From Henckelia pumila (Eukaryota > Streptophyta > Magnoliopsida > Lamiales > Gesneriaceae), in NCBI RefSeq assembly GCF_033568475.1, contig NC_133120.1, positions 95,622,151 to 95,686,150 on the forward strand: a stretch of 64,000 bases of DNA. Direction: 5' to 3'. The notes under the pieces were generated by a model that saw nothing but the letters and a program-made list of their open reading frames with translations, had not been told where the DNA came from and searched no databases. A program made the translations under genes and the position numbers. This document shows, piece after piece, positions 12,181 through 25,767 of the stretch. Positions within the stretch are counted from its first letter, which is position 1. Each line of letters begins with the position of its first letter.

Positions 12181-13228
12181 TAACGATATTATCCTCGCGA
12201 TTAACATAATTGTAGCCATGTGGCTAAAAATGGATAAAAACAACGCATATGAAATCCTACAAGGGATCATTTAATCGATTTAAATGCTTAAGAAATGATT
12301 ACTATTTTAGTAAAATTAGCAACATATACATAATATTCGATTTTTCTTAATTCGAGAAGGGTATACCCATCCTTTTGGCCTAATTCATAATTGCATAAAA
12401 TGATGATTATTAATTATAAGCTGTGGAAGTACTAATGTGTGGATTCCCATTTCACGAGGGCTTGGCTTCATCAATGAAATCGTGTTTCTATAACGAGAAG
12501 CTGGAAATGCGAGGTACTCATTGTGTTTGGAGCAAAAAAGGTAAAAACGTGTAAGTGGTTTCAGTGGATGGGTCGACACGACTATCGTTATAAATTATTA
12601 CAGTTCCCTTCTTCGTATGAGCAATTAATTGGCCTGCAGCTGCCCCCACCGCTTACTACTTTTTTCACTACATTCTCGCCCTAAAGTAATACTATTTGGG
12701 GAAAAAAATAAATCGTTTTAATCTGAATCTATTTATTTCCTTGGTCAGAAAATGTAAATTCTATTGCTTCCGAAAAGATAGAAATAAAAATTAATTAGTA
12801 AGGCTTCAAGAATTTTTCATTTTTTTTGTGTTTTTTTTATATCTTATTTGATTATCTATTTAAGATCTTACTGTTTAACAGAATAAAGTCAAAATTCAAT
12901 TCCACACATCAACTTCACCATATTCAAATAAAAACGTGAAGGGTACTTAAATTGGGTTAAGAAATTGAAAGTTGATGAGCAGAACTTGGACATTGCAGGG
13001 AACCCCAGTGGTAAAAAAGTGTCACGGTTTCACAAAATGATCATATTTATTAATATTATTGTTGTTGTTTGATTGATACTACGTTCAGCTAATCTAATTA
13101 AGATACCCTTATTTTGTAAAAAAAAAAATTGAGACTGTAAAAATATTTTAATTTACTAAAATGTATAAGCAAATTTATGAGTTCCACCTTATGCTTATCA
13201 TGTATTGTTTATATGTGATTTAAGAATG
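12181..13228. other. intergenic, AT-rich
   Basis: I see no gene, RNA gene or repeat with definable ends here. Confidence 0.55.
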
Positions 13229-13233
13229 ATATA

Positions 13234-13988
13234 TGATATCACATTAAGATATCCCGGGTAAATAGGACCTGGGATGACGATACCCCAGGTAGATAGGACC
13301 CGGGAAGTCTCGGGACAGCGGAGCAGGTCCTAACCCGACTATCTTTAGGAAGTGTGGTGATATCATATTACGATACCCCGGGTGGATAGGATCCGGGAGG
13401 ATGGTGTAACCGCAACATATTAAGGAACCCGGGACTGGGTGGCAGTAACCTGGGATCTACGAGGAAGGGTTAACCTGGGAGGCCTTAGCACCCGGACCGA
13501 TACAGGAGATCGAAAGGAACCCGGGTAAGGGGCCTGGGAGCTAGAACCTCCCGGAATAAGCCTTCGGAAGTTAGGAAAGGAAAGGAAAACCAGTGGGGCC
13601 CCGGCCTTTCTATTTTTAGGGCCACGAAACGACCACGTTTATTTGAAATGTGTCAGGTTCAAATCACAAATCCAATCATTATTAAACACGATCCAAAGGA
13701 ATGGGCTCTGTCCGGAAATTATGGGGGTTTAAATCACACGTGATAACCAGCTTATCACCCTAAAAGTTGTCAGTAAGGCCATACCCAATAATCATTGAGG
13801 ACCCGGGTGGACGAGTATAAAAGCCCATCCTGGGGGGCAAGGTAGGGAGATGGACTCACTCTCTAAAAAATATTCGTAGAACTTCGTCTCCAAACGGATA
13901 AGATATTCATATATTTTGTATCTTCACCTACCTTTTTCGCTCGGGAATTTACCCATCCCCAGGTAGTCATTTTGTGATAATCGCATCA
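13234..13988 (+). repeat. left LTR of the Tat-type element (755 bp)
   Basis: It runs from TGATATCAC to GATAATCGCATCA. The 5' part contains two tandem units of about 125 bp, each starting TGATATCA and holding a CCCGGGT-GGATAGGACC-type block. The promoter TATAAAA is at 13816-13822. The matching copy is at 27680-28433. Confidence 0.85.
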
Positions 13989-14249
13989 TTGGCGATCTTG
14001 GACTTCAGACAATTTTTGCTTCCAACTATGAAGAGACCGGATTTCCGCTTCATGAGCCTCTTGGAACCGGGTTGCCTGGGTACGGAGCTAGGCAATGCAT
14101 TCTTCAAGGGAGCCACACCGGTTGCTCTCTTTAACCTGGTTTGAATTAGCTTCATCCAGGGCATGTGTTAGCATGCACAAACCTTGTAAAAAAAAAAAAA
14201 AAAAAGAAGAGAGAAAAACAAGTTAGGCGAAGCAAAGTGCAAAAGCTTT

Positions 14250-15941
14250 TCTTTATACAGGAAGGAAGGGATTTACCGTGTAGGCGTAGGAGATACCCTC
14301 GGAGAATTTGGAAGCAATATCACGGGCGGACAATAGGGAGTGATCCTCAGGGGACAGTAGACTCTGGAGCTGAGCCATTTTGGAGGAGGTGGTGCCCGAT
14401 AGAAAGAGAGGGGACCGGGATCCCCAGGCAGCGGCGCTCTGCGGACCACCCCAAACATGGCTGGTTTGCTCTTGGCTAGCAGCATATGTTTCCCAGCCGG
14501 GCACCTGAAGGCCCATCGGAGGAGTCGGGGTTGGAACCTTCTTAGAGGAGACCCCCTCAGAGTCGCTCAGGACAATCATCTCGGACACCTGAGCAGCCTT
14601 CCTCTTACGATGGGAGAGGGGGATCTCATCTTCTAGGTCCTCCTGAGATAAGGACAGTAGATCTCGAGACTCCAGTTGAGGTGGGGCCAACATCAGGGTC
14701 CGGGCCTCCGGAACACCAGCGCTCCTTAGGGGGGAGATAGGAACGGAGAGGGTTGGCTGGATGAGAGCAGGGACGGAGGAAGGTGGAGGATGTGGCTGTG
14801 CCAGGGCGCGGGTTTCCTCCTCCGTCCTTGCCTTCTTCCTCCGCTCTGCCAAGGCTTGAGTTTTTTCTTTGGCAGCTCTCCTCTCTGCAGCCCGCCGGGC
14901 AAACTCTTACCTCATCATGTCGAACGGATCTGCAACGAAAAGGGCAAATTAGGGACAAAATGATTAAAATTGATAAAGCAAGCAGTGGGGACAAATCCAG
15001 AGATTACCAGGTTGAGCGCCCGGGACACCGTAAGCGTCGATCACCTGGTTAAGGGGATCTTCCTCCCGGGTACCCAACCCGTAAGCTATCATATTTTCAT
15101 TGGTTAAAAGAACAGGGGAAGAGAAGTTTTTGTTGCCAACCAATGCCAGGCTGCGGACATAAGGCTCCTCGACTTTATAATGATCCGGGAGCTCAGGTTG
15201 AGAAGGGAGGCTGGATAAGAAGCCAGTCCTAAAGGTAAAAGGGGCCGGGGGACGAATGAAAAAATATCTTTCCTTCCATCCCTTCATAGAGGAAGGGATG
15301 TCGGAAAGAAAGCGAGTGTTCAACCGGGCAGCCAAAGAAAAAGCCCCTTCATTAAATCGGCAGGTAAAGAAATAGTGAAGAACGAGAGGGGTGATGGCTA
15401 AATTGTGCATTTTAAAAAGAATGTAAGTGGAGGCCATAATGCGGAAAGAGTTCGGATGAAACTGGTTAATAGGAACCCTAAAAAAATCGACAACTGCCAG
15501 GTAAAAATGAGATATGGGAAATCGAAGGCCGCTACGAATTTGGTCTCGGAAAAAGGTGTAACAACCTGCTGGGGGGGTATCGGGAGTACTCCCCGGTAAA
15601 GGGCGGAATAAAGAATGGGATAAGGGGATTTCCCCCGAGCCGCGCAGTTCCTCTGCGGCCCCTTGAGATAGGGTGCTGGGAAGATAGGTGTACCAACCTA
15701 AGGCCGAAGGGGCAGAGGCGAGGGGTGTGGGGTTTTTTACTTTCTTTTTTCCTTTTCCTTTCGTAAAGGAAGAAGAAGCAGCGGAAGTTTTAGTACGAGA
15801 GGAAGAAGTTTTCCTATAAACGCGGGGACGGGAAGGAAGAGCAGAGGCGGAGCGAGCATCGCTCGAGCTACCACTTGGCACTTCATCTCTCGGCGAGCCT
15901 TTGGAATTCGCCCCAAAGGTAGAGGATGTACCAGTAGACAT
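14250..15941 (-). pseudogene. antisense ORF region of the Tat-type element (Transposase_28-like), broken
   Basis: This lies on the strand opposite to the LTR promoters. The first part encodes a Ser/Thr- and Lys-rich head followed by a globular part with motifs such as SLFRPLPGSTP, FPISHFYLAVVDFF and INQFHPNSFRIMA. This is the type annotated in plants as 'putative gypsy type transposon' (Pfam Transposase_28). The later part is Pro/Ser/Glu-rich and disordered. In the Tat lineage an extra antisense ORF between pol and the 3' LTR is known (for example gene23 of maize Grande), and this one sits in that position. It appears broken, with about two or three breaks. Its function in the family is unknown. 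Confidence 0.65.
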
Positions 15942-16256
15942 AAGGAAAAGAGGAACTTACAGGATAAAGATTGAACAAGGGTGTGCGTGGAACAATCGAC
16001 GAAAAACATGAGAGGATTGCAAGAAAACAAAGAATAATCGCGCAAAGAAGAAAGACGGTGAGAAGAAGAATGAAGGGTCGCGAGGATTAAATACTAAAAG
16101 GGGCCAAAATAATCTGAGCCGTGTATTTTGAAATGAACGGTAGAGATACGCAAAGCGTACTCAAGAAGCTGAAGCGACGTCTGACAAATTCTCTGACAGG
16201 CGCACTACGAAGCGTCTAGGGCTGACGTAAGGGTAGCGACTCCCAGGTAGATACCC

Positions 16257-16393
16257 TGAATGGATATATCACAATACCCCGGGTAAATAGGACCTGGGAT
16301 GACGATACCCCGGTTGGATAGGACCCGGGAAGATGGTATTAGATGCTCGGGACAGCGGAGCAGGTCCTAGCCCGACTATCTTTAGGAAGTGTG
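16257..16393 (+). repeat. first part of the right LTR of the Tat-type element
   Basis: It starts TGAATGGATATATCACAATA and corresponds to one 125-bp tandem unit of the LTR. It ends at the target site GTGTG (16389-16393) of the Copia insertion. The LTR resumes after 27678. Confidence 0.75.
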
Positions 16394-19300
16394 TGTTGGA
16401 ACACGTGTCGCTCTCACGATCAAATCGATTTGATACCCGGTGCATCGGAAGTTTAAAAATTTTATATGGAACAATTCCATATCATGGATATCAAATTCTA
16501 ACGATTAAATTATGCAAGTAAAATAATAATAATAATAATTAATATTTTACCTCTTCAAGCAATGGCTTGATTAGTGGACTCCAACAGATTTAATCTGCTC
16601 TTGTTGTAAATCCCGGGAACCGATGACTCGCTCGATCTATCTCCGGAATCAGGTCCACGAATAGAAAACAGAAACCCTCTGATTGATTGCACTAGAAATC
16701 AATCAGATGTTTATCGTAGAGAATAAACAGATTTGATCTGTCAATTCAGAAAGTGACTTTTCAGAAAAATCACGGACTCAATTTTCTCAAAAGGGAGAGA
16801 GGATTTTCGAAAAACCCTCCTTTTATTTTATGTGATTTTTGAAAATACCAAGTAGGAATTAATGTAGTGTTTTCGAAAACTTCACATGTATTTATATATA
16901 ATTTCTAGACTGGATTAAGTTATATCTCTATTAGGACTCTAACTCCTTAGGGCCCATAATCCATAACTTAAGCCCAACAAGTCAAGCCCGTTATTATAAA
17001 AATTAATATAAAATTCATCATGACTCCGATTGATAAACCGATTTCACCAATGTGCACAGAAACCATTTCTGCACCTTTTAAAGTCAAGATAATTTTTCTG
17101 AATCCGAATTCAGTGATTTCCAAAAATGCTCATCCCTATGTCATTTTAGAAAATTCTACTCCCTTTAGTTAAGAAGTCCAACTTCTCTTTCATTAAATTT
17201 AACTCTTTAAATTTAACTATCTCAACGGGGTTTAGTAATCAATTACTTGTGTGACCCTCAATGGTTCAGGGATACAGCTAGCCGCGGGCTCACAACTCCT
17301 TGTGACTCGGAACAACAATTTCCGACTTACCCATCGAATCATGGTAAGAGCGTCTAGCAACATCGCCCCATGATTCCCTAGGTATCACTGATAGTGCCTG
17401 CAAGAACCAGTAAGTTTTGGTTAGCGTACAGTACAGTCCCTTCATCCATATATCCCGATCGAATCAACAACCATTGGTACATCGTGAGTCGTTCGAGATT
17501 TGACAACTATGCAATGCATCTTGAAGATCAAATAGTGACATCGCATGTGCTACTAGGAAACCAAGTAACCTAAATCACATCGAGTACTCTGGCCAGAGAT
17601 TTGTCACACTAATATTGAAAGAGTGGGTGCCCGGTTAGCCAACTTGTGGCTAAGGGCTTTTATGACTCTATGTATAAACAATCTTTGTTTAATATAATTT
17701 ACATTCATTAATGACATTTTCTTTATCTTTCTTCATATTGTTATATTGTGATATGCTATTGTTGTTTTGATAAAGACCTTGAATATGCTATAGTGTAAGT
17801 AAGATGAGATAGTGAATAAAGAGAGATCACTATTATAAAACACATCTTATAGTCACTGTATATTCTAAACAGTTCCTAGTCAATTGAGCCGTCCGCTAAT
17901 AAGGATAAGGATCGCTCGAGATTGAGACTAGCATTTGTGATGCCAAGTACCACGTTTCATTGGTAATGGACATGGAGATGTTCAAAGCATGCAAATGAAT
18001 GTTCATATGATGAATGATAGAACTACCCTATTCGGACTTTCCAAGTGGTTATTATTATTTGAGTGGATAAGTCCGCGGTTTTGGTTGTACACCATTAGTC
18101 CTTACTACTTGAAACATCATTGAGACTCTATATGCTAGTACTGTACTTTGACTCGTTTACCGACTCTATTGGGGTCATCAGGTGTCGGGATTGGGTATAG
18201 TTACGACACATATAGGAGTCGATGCTTTGTTGTCAAAGATTCACCACATACTTGCGAGTGTGGATATCCTATGTGATCTGAAGAGATATTAGTGTGATGA
18301 ATCTCTGGCCAGAGTACATGATGTGTTTTAGTTTACTCGGTTTTCTAGTAGCACATGCGATGTCACTATTTGATCTTCAAGATGCATTGCATAGTTATCG
18401 AATCTCAAACGACTCTTGATGTACCAATGGTTGTTGATTCGATCGGGATATATGGATGAAGGGACTGTACTGTACGCTAACCCAAACTTACTGGTTCTCG
18501 CAGACACTATCAGTGATACCTAGGGAATCATGGGGCGATGCTGCTAGACGCTCTTACCATGATTCGTTGGGCAAGTTAGAAATCATTGTTCCGAGTCACA
18601 AGGAGTTGTGAGCCCACGGCTAGCTGTATCCCTGAACCATTGAGGATCACACAAGTAATGGATTACTAAACCCCGTTGAGATAGTTAAATTTAAAGAGTT
18701 AAATTTAATGAAAGAGAAGTTGGACTTCTTAAATAAAGGGAGTGGAATTTTCTAAAATGACATAGGGATGGACATTTTTGGAAATCACTGAATTCGGATT
18801 CAAAAAAATTTATCTTGACTTTAAAAGGTGCAGAAATGGTTTCTGTGCACATTGGTGAAATCGGTTTATCAATCGGAGTCATGATAAATTTTATATTAAT
18901 TTCTATAATAATTGGCTTGGCTTGTTGGGCTTAAGTTATGGATTGTGGGCCCTAAGGAATTAGTGTCCTAATACAATTATAACTTAATCCAGTCTAGAAA
19001 TTATATAAAGATATGTGTGTAATTTTTGAAAACAACAATTTTTCATTCTCTCCTTGGAATTTTCGAATTACACACTAAATATTCTAAGGGGATTTTCGAA
19101 ATCCATTACTCTTTTTTGAGATAATTCAGTCTGTGATTTTTGTGAAAAATTACATTCTGAATTGACAGATCAAATCTGTTTAATCTCATCGATAAACATC
19201 TGACTGATTTCTAGTGCAATCAATCAGAGGGTTTAAGTTTTCTGTTCGTGGACCTAATTCCGGAGATTGATCGAGTAAGTCATCGGTTCCCGGGATTTAC

Positions 19301-20192
19301 AAGAAGAGCAGATTAAATTCTGTTGGAGTCCATAATCAAGCCTTAGCTTGAAGAGGTAAAATATTTAACTGTGTTTATTATTTTACTTGCAACAATTTTA
19401 ATCGTTAGAATTTGATACCCACGATATGGAATCGTTCCATATCAAAAAATAAAATTTTTAAACTTACGCTGCTCCGGATATCACATCTGTGTGATCAGAG
19501 AATGCGTGTTCCAACAAATATCTCCTCGGATCGCATAGGATATCCACACTCGCAAGCGTGTGGTGAATTCTTGACAACAAAGCATCGACTCCTATATGTT
19601 TCGTAACTGTACCCAATCCCGACACCTGATGACCCCCCATAGAGTCGGTAAACGAGTCAAAGTACAGTACTAGCATATAGAGTCTCAATGATGTTTCAAG
19701 TAGTAAGGACTAATGGTGTACAACCAAAACCGCGGACTTATCCACTCAAATAATAATAACCACTTGAAAAGTTCGAATAGGGTAGTTCGATCATTCATCA
19801 TATGAATATCCATTTGCATGCTTTGAATATCTCCATGTCCATTACCAATGAAACGTGGTACTTGGCATCACAAATGCTAGTCTCAATCTCGAGCGATCCT
19901 TATCCTTATTAGCGGACGGCTCAATTGACTAGGAACTGTTTAGAATATACAGTGACTATAAGATGTGTTTCATAATAGTGATCTCTCTTTATTCACTATC
20001 TCATCTTACTTACACTATAGTATATTCAAGGTCTTTATCAAAACAACAATAGTATATCACAATATAACAATATGAAGAAAGATAAAGATAATGTCATTAA
20101 TTAATGTAAATTATATTAAACAAAGATTGTTTATACATAGAGTCATAAAAGCCCTTAGCCACAAGTTGGCTAACCGGGCACCCACTCTTTCA
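16394..20192 (-). repeat. 3' LTR of the Copia element, split by a solo LTR
   Basis: The LTR occupies 16394-17615 and 19522-20192 (about 1.89 kb in total). The gap is an inverted solo LTR of the same family. The continuity is shown by the uninterrupted copy at 25768-27673, where CACACTAATAT runs straight into CTCCTC. Confidence 0.88.
17616..19516 (+). mobile_element. solo LTR of the same Copia family, inserted in opposite orientation
   Basis: It runs from TGAAAGAGTGGG to GTGTTCCAACA, the reverse complement of the surrounding LTR, 1901 bp. It is flanked by the 5-bp duplication AATAT at 17611-17615 and 19517-19521. It therefore arose as a separate insertion that later lost its interior by LTR-LTR recombination. 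Confidence 0.88.
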
Positions 20193-20206
20193 ATCTCCCA
20201 CTTGCT

Positions 20207-23200
20207 CTAAAGCCAACTAGTCATACTACGTAATCCCATTGCTTCGCGATGTTTGTCAAACAATGGTCCTGGCAAGGGCTTAGTAAGTGGATCAGCGATA
20301 TTGTCTGTAGAGGCCACTCTCTCGACAGTGATGTATCCTCTTTCCACAATCTCCTGGATGATGTGGTATTTCCTCAGTATGTGTTTGGATCTTTGATGAG
20401 ACTTTGGTTCCTTTGCCTGAGCAACGACACCAGTGTTGTCGCAGTACACCGGAACTGGACCAACAGCTTCAGGAATTACGCCCAACTCTTGGACGAAATT
20501 CCTCATCTAAACGGCCTCTTTAGTAGCAGCTGATGCTGCAATGTATTCTGCATCAGTGGTGGAATCCACTGTGGTGTCCTGCTTGGAACTCTTTCAAGAG
20601 ACAGCACCGCCATTGAGCATGAATACAAATCCAGAGGTTGACTTCGAGTCATCCACGTCGCTTTGGAAGCTATAGTCAGTATAGCCTTCCAATTTCAATT
20701 CTCTTCCTCCATAAACCATGAATATATTCTTAGTCCTTCTCAAGTACTTAAGAATATCCTTCACGGCTTTCCAATGCATTTGACCGGGGTTGGCCTGATA
20801 TCTGCTCGTGACACCCAAAGCAAAGCTACATCCGGTCTGGTAGATATCATCTCATACATAATACTACCTATGGTTGATGCATCTGGTATGTATGTCATTT
20901 TCTCTATCTCTTCGTCAGTCTTGGGACACATAGACGTGGATAGAGAAACTCCATGACACATAGGTAGATTTCCTCTCTTGGACTCATCCATAGAAAACCT
21001 TTTCAATATGGTGTTGATGTAGGTTGCTTGAGTGAGTCCTATCATTCTCTTAGATCTATCTCTATAGATCTGTATCCCTAGAATATAGGAGGCCTCACCC
21101 ATATCCTTCATCGAGAATCTACCTGATAACCATATCTTTGTTGACTGCAACATCCCTACGTCATTCCCAATGAGTAGGATGTCATCAACATAAAGCACTA
21201 AGAACGTCACCGCATCCTTAACTACTTTCTTATACACGCACGGTTCCTCCGGGTTTTTGATGAAACCAAAGTCCTTTATTGTTTCATCAAATTTCTGGTC
21301 CCAACTTCTTGATGCTTGTTTGAGACCATATATTGATCTCTGAAGCTTGCATACCTTATGCTCGCTTTCCATAGATGTGATCCCTCGGGCTGCATCATAT
21401 AGATCTCTTCCTTAATGTTTCCATTAAGAAATGCAGTCTTCACATCCATTTGCCATATGTCATAGTCATACCAAGCTGCTATGGCAATAAGGATTCTTAT
21501 GGACTTAAACATTGCAACTGGTGAAAAGGTTTCATCATAGTCAACTCCTTGTCTTTGAGTATAACCTTTTGCGACCAATCGTGCCTTGTAGGTCAATACC
21601 TTACCATCAGGCCCAAGTTTTATCTTGTAGATCCATTTACACCCTATTGGAACAATTCCATCAGGAGGATCTACTAAAGACCAAACCTGATTTGTATGCA
21701 TCGAGTCTATTTCCGACTGCATAGCATCAAGCCATAAATTCAAATCCGCATCAGAAATTGCTTCCTTGAAATTTCTTGGATCACATCCAATGTCGGGTTC
21801 ACTTTGATCCCCTTCAAGAAGAAGACCATATTGAATAGAGGTCTAGAAATCCTCTCGGATCTTCTAGAAAGAGGCGTGTCGTTTAATGGTTTCTGAGGTG
21901 TGGGATCGTTATTTTGTATCTCTGGTTCTTCTCGAATTTTTTCGAGTTCCATCATCTTGTCTTTCTTATCAAGTAAGAACTCCTTCTCCATGAAGGTGGC
22001 ATTCCTCGAAACAAACACTTTTGTTTCATTAGGATGATAGAAATAATATCCGATTAAATTCTTCGGATATCCTACAAAATAACATAAGGTGGATCGACTA
22101 TCCAACTTATCTCCCACTGTCTGCTTCACGTAAGCAGGACATCCCCAAATCCTTAAGTACGAATACTTAGGAGCTTTGCCATTCCATAACTCATATGGAG
22201 TTTTATATACTGCTTTAGTGTGGACATTGTTCAACAACAATACCGCCGTTTCAAGCGCATAGCCCCAAAACGAAGGTGGGAGCTCAGTGAAGCTCATCAT
22301 AGATCGAACCATGTCCAACAAAGTTCGATTGCGACGCTCCGAAACATCATTAAGCTGAGGTGTCATAGGAGGAGTCCACTGAGAGAGAATCCCATTCTCT
22401 TTTAGATAGTCCAAAAACTCGGTACTTAAGTATTCTCCACCTCGATCCGATCGAAGTGCTTTAATACTTTTTCCTAGTTTTTTCTCTACTTCAGCCTTGA
22501 ATTCTTTGAACTTTTCAAATGCTTCAGACTTATATTTCATCAAATATAAATACCCATACCTAGAAAAATCATCAGTAAAGGTAATGAAGTAGGTGTGTCC
22601 AAATTTAGTACCAATACTAAATGGACCACAAACATCTGTATGGATCAAATCCAACAGATTTTGACTACGCTCTGGTTTTCCTTTAAAAGGAGATTTAGTA
22701 ATTTTTTTTTTTAGGCAGGACTCACAAGTAGGTAGATAGTTAATATCAGACATATCAAACATGCCCTCTCCCACTAGCTTGTTCATCCTCCTTGAGAAAA
22801 TGTGACCTAGCCTAGCATGCCAAAGGTTTGCTGGGTTTTGACTATCGTTTTTCCTTTAATTTGTTGTTACCGATTTATCAACATAATTAATTGGAACGTC
22901 TTTTAATTTTAAGTTATATAGATCGTTTTCAAGTTGTCCATTTCCAATTAAACATTTATTCTTGTAAATATTACAAATCTCATTCACAAAATTGCAAGAA
23001 AAACCATCTCTATCAAGCATAGAAACAAAAATAATGTTTTTAATCAAATCTGGCACAAATAAAACATCTCTTAAAAGTAACTTAAAATCGTTCTGCAAAA
23101 CTAAATAAACGTCTCCCACTTCTTTGGCTTCAACTCTGGAACCATTTTCGAGCCTCAGCTGGGTCTCACTCATCCTATGCTTACGACTTCTTGTCATCAC

Positions 23201-23308
23201 CTGCAAATCATTGCAAATGTGAGATTCACATCCGGTATCCAATACCCAAGAAGTAGTATTAAGTGAAACATTTATTTCAATGTAAAACATACCCTTTGCA
23301 GTTCGCAA
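20207..23308 (-). pseudogene. Copia pol remnant: protease, integrase, RT, RNase H
   Basis: From right to left on the minus strand: a protease with VLDTGCESHICND (active-site DTG); integrase with the core aspartates in IHTDVCGPF and ALRSDRGGEY and the glutamate in DVSERRNRTL; reverse transcriptase with the Copia signature VDYDETFSPVA, WQMDVKTAFLNG and the catalytic YVDDILL; and RNase H with KLEGYTDYSFQSD and the closing ADPLTKPLPG. The order integrase before RT defines Ty1/Copia. The region is broken in several places. It is a fossil with no likely activity. Confidence 0.9.
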
Positions 23309-23330
23309 CTGCTCGAGGTATTCCTTGCAG

Positions 23331-24119
23331 TTACGTTTTCAATGACCGGGTTTTTTGCTGTGATGGAAAACATCTCCAGATATGTTCACGTTTGAAGCTT
23401 ATGTCTTGCCCTTCTTCTTTGGTACAATTTTTTTTGGGTGGGACAGAAAGTTTCTTACCCTTTTCACTTGGCCCCTTCTTGGAGTAAGAAGAGGAGCCAA
23501 CCAAGAGTACCGGTTTTTCCTTCTTTAATTTGGCCTCAGAAGACACAAGCATATTGACCATCTCTTCAAGGGTGGCCTCTATCTTGTTCATATTGAAGTT
23601 CACCACAAATCCGTCAAACGATGAAGAAAGTGAAAGAAGCAATAAGTCCATATTCAATTCATGCTCCAATGTCAAATCGAGTGTTACCAACTTTTCAATT
23701 AGCCCAATCATGTGTACCCCATGCTCACGGACAGAAGTTCCATCTCGCATGCGGCATGTCATGAGCTCTTTGACGGTGGCATACCTCTCCGACCTTGACT
23801 GAGCTCCAAAAAGTTCCTTGAGGTGCATGTGTATGTCAGCAGCATTCACGGCATCCTCAAATCGCCTCTGGAGTTCATCAGACATTGAAGCTTGTATATA
23901 GCATTTAGTCTTGATATCATGGTCCCACCATTGATCAAGTTTTGCCAATTCTTCCGGACTTATATTAGCCGGTGCTTCCTTTGGAGGATTCTTTTCTAAC
24001 ATGTAGAAAATTTTCTCCGAGTTTAGAACAATCTTTAATTTACGGAACCATTCCGTATAGTTTGCGCCAGTCAATTTGTTTTGTTCGAGAATTGAGTATA
24101 GTGGATTGCGCGAATTCAT
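23331..24119 (-). pseudogene. Copia gag remnant
   Basis: An open region of about 260 residues starts MNSRNPLYSILEQNKLTG and contains NYTEWFRKLKIVLNSEK, the usual N-terminal gag motif of plant Copia elements (UBN2/DUF4219 type). A Lys-rich tail follows. It precedes the protease region in the expected order. It belongs to the nested Copia element. Confidence 0.88.
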
Positions 24120-25767
24120 TGTAATGAAATACTGAAAAAAATAGACAATAATTAGTGATTGTTTAATTAATTTACTAAGATATAAAATATGGCGAGATTT
24201 AATTTTATGAATTTCACTCCCACTATTTTAACGATTTCACTACCCTCTAGTGAAAACGGGAAACTTATTTTCTTAGTGGGAACATGGAGTCCAATTGACA
24301 AACTATAGTTCCGAATAATATCAGCCAACTATAATTTTCAAAAGGTAGAACCCAATTGCTTCCAAAGCAATCCCCATGTTTTTTACCTCATGTCCAATAA
24401 GGGCCCAATAATATGACGCCGTTTATTGTGACATGTCAAGATAACCCATCAATATTAAGTTGTGATGGACGGTCGCCATGTGGATCCCCAATAATATGAG
24501 CCAATCCCATGGGAGTTCCACCCAACTTACAACTTGTGTCGATCCAATGTACAGCTTTCCGACGAACGCCCCCCCCCCCCAATAATATGAGCCGGACCGT
24601 GCCTGCGGGTAGCATCTCATACATTGATCGTTGATGGAAGGTAGGAACATTTAAACAATATTTAAATTTCCTTTATTTATCTTGATATTAATTTTAAATC
24701 ATATTTAAAATGAGGGATTTTTTAATTTTTGAAAACTGTCTCATCATTTAGTATTTGTATGCTTGCGGGATTCATACAATTTAGTCTAAACATGCATACC
24801 ACAATAATATCATATATTATTTAAAGGATGATCGACCCCAATAACTAATCGATCCGTGGTTGTCAATCACGAGTCTAAGTCCAATCCTAGGTGATATGTA
24901 GGTATGCAATGCAATCCTATTACATTGAGCTTCCAATTTACATTTCTTCGGTCTTTATTGTCTGCTGGGCCCACCATTGTCTTCAAATCTTTATCTCCCA
25001 CTACGTCTAATAAATTTACAATAAATTTCGATGACAAGTAGGGGATACATATTTAAGGGTGGGAACGGGCCATAAACCAGACCCACTTTTTATTACAAAT
25101 GACAATTCAAATTGGGCCATAAACCAAGCCCATTAATAAAACCCAACAACAATAAAACCAAATGTAAACAACCTAACATACACCTACAATATTGGTCATG
25201 GCAATCGATCATCCTCTTATCCAATAATTAATTCAATAATTAAATAATTGGATAACATGCAATGGTATCATAATTAAAAAGATAAAATCAAATTTTATCT
25301 ATTATTCTCATAAGATCATATCTTATCATCAATTGTACCAAAATAATTAATTTTATAAAATCTAATTTAACGAATAAAATTTATAAATTTTTCAAAAACT
25401 TCAAATTTATCCAAAAATCAATTTTAAAAATTTCGGACTCAAACAATTTGATCCGATGCCTCGTGGACCAATCAAAAACAATTTTCGATCGGACCAAAAA
25501 CTAAAATTTAAAAAATTTCAAATTTCAATAAAAATCAAAATTTTTATTTTCCGGGCTGCCCGGGACATTCCCGGGCAACCCCGCCTCCATGTGGGACAGG
25601 GCTGCCCACGTGGAGGTGGGCAGCTCGTCGCTTCCCGTGATGCCCTTGTTTTCTTTAAAAATTTTAATTTAAAAATTTCGTTTTGTTTCCAAAACCCGAG
25701 GCTAAAATTTTTGTACAATCGATTAATTTAATCGTTTGATCCGAGAGAAACCTGGCTCTGATACCAC
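24120..25767 (-). other. untranslated leader of the Copia element with primer-binding site
   Basis: This is 1.65 kb between the gag start and the 5' LTR, without a supported gene. The minus strand reads TGGTATCAGAGC at 25766-25755, one base inside the LTR, matching the 3' end of initiator Met tRNA. The block around 24420-24640 repeats phrases such as CCAATAATATGA several times. Confidence 0.75.

Noticed and set aside
24420-24640. Repeated CCAATAATATGA phrases inside the Copia leader
   Set aside because: They look like a leader feature of this element family, not a separate repeat array or CRISPR; the spacing is irregular.
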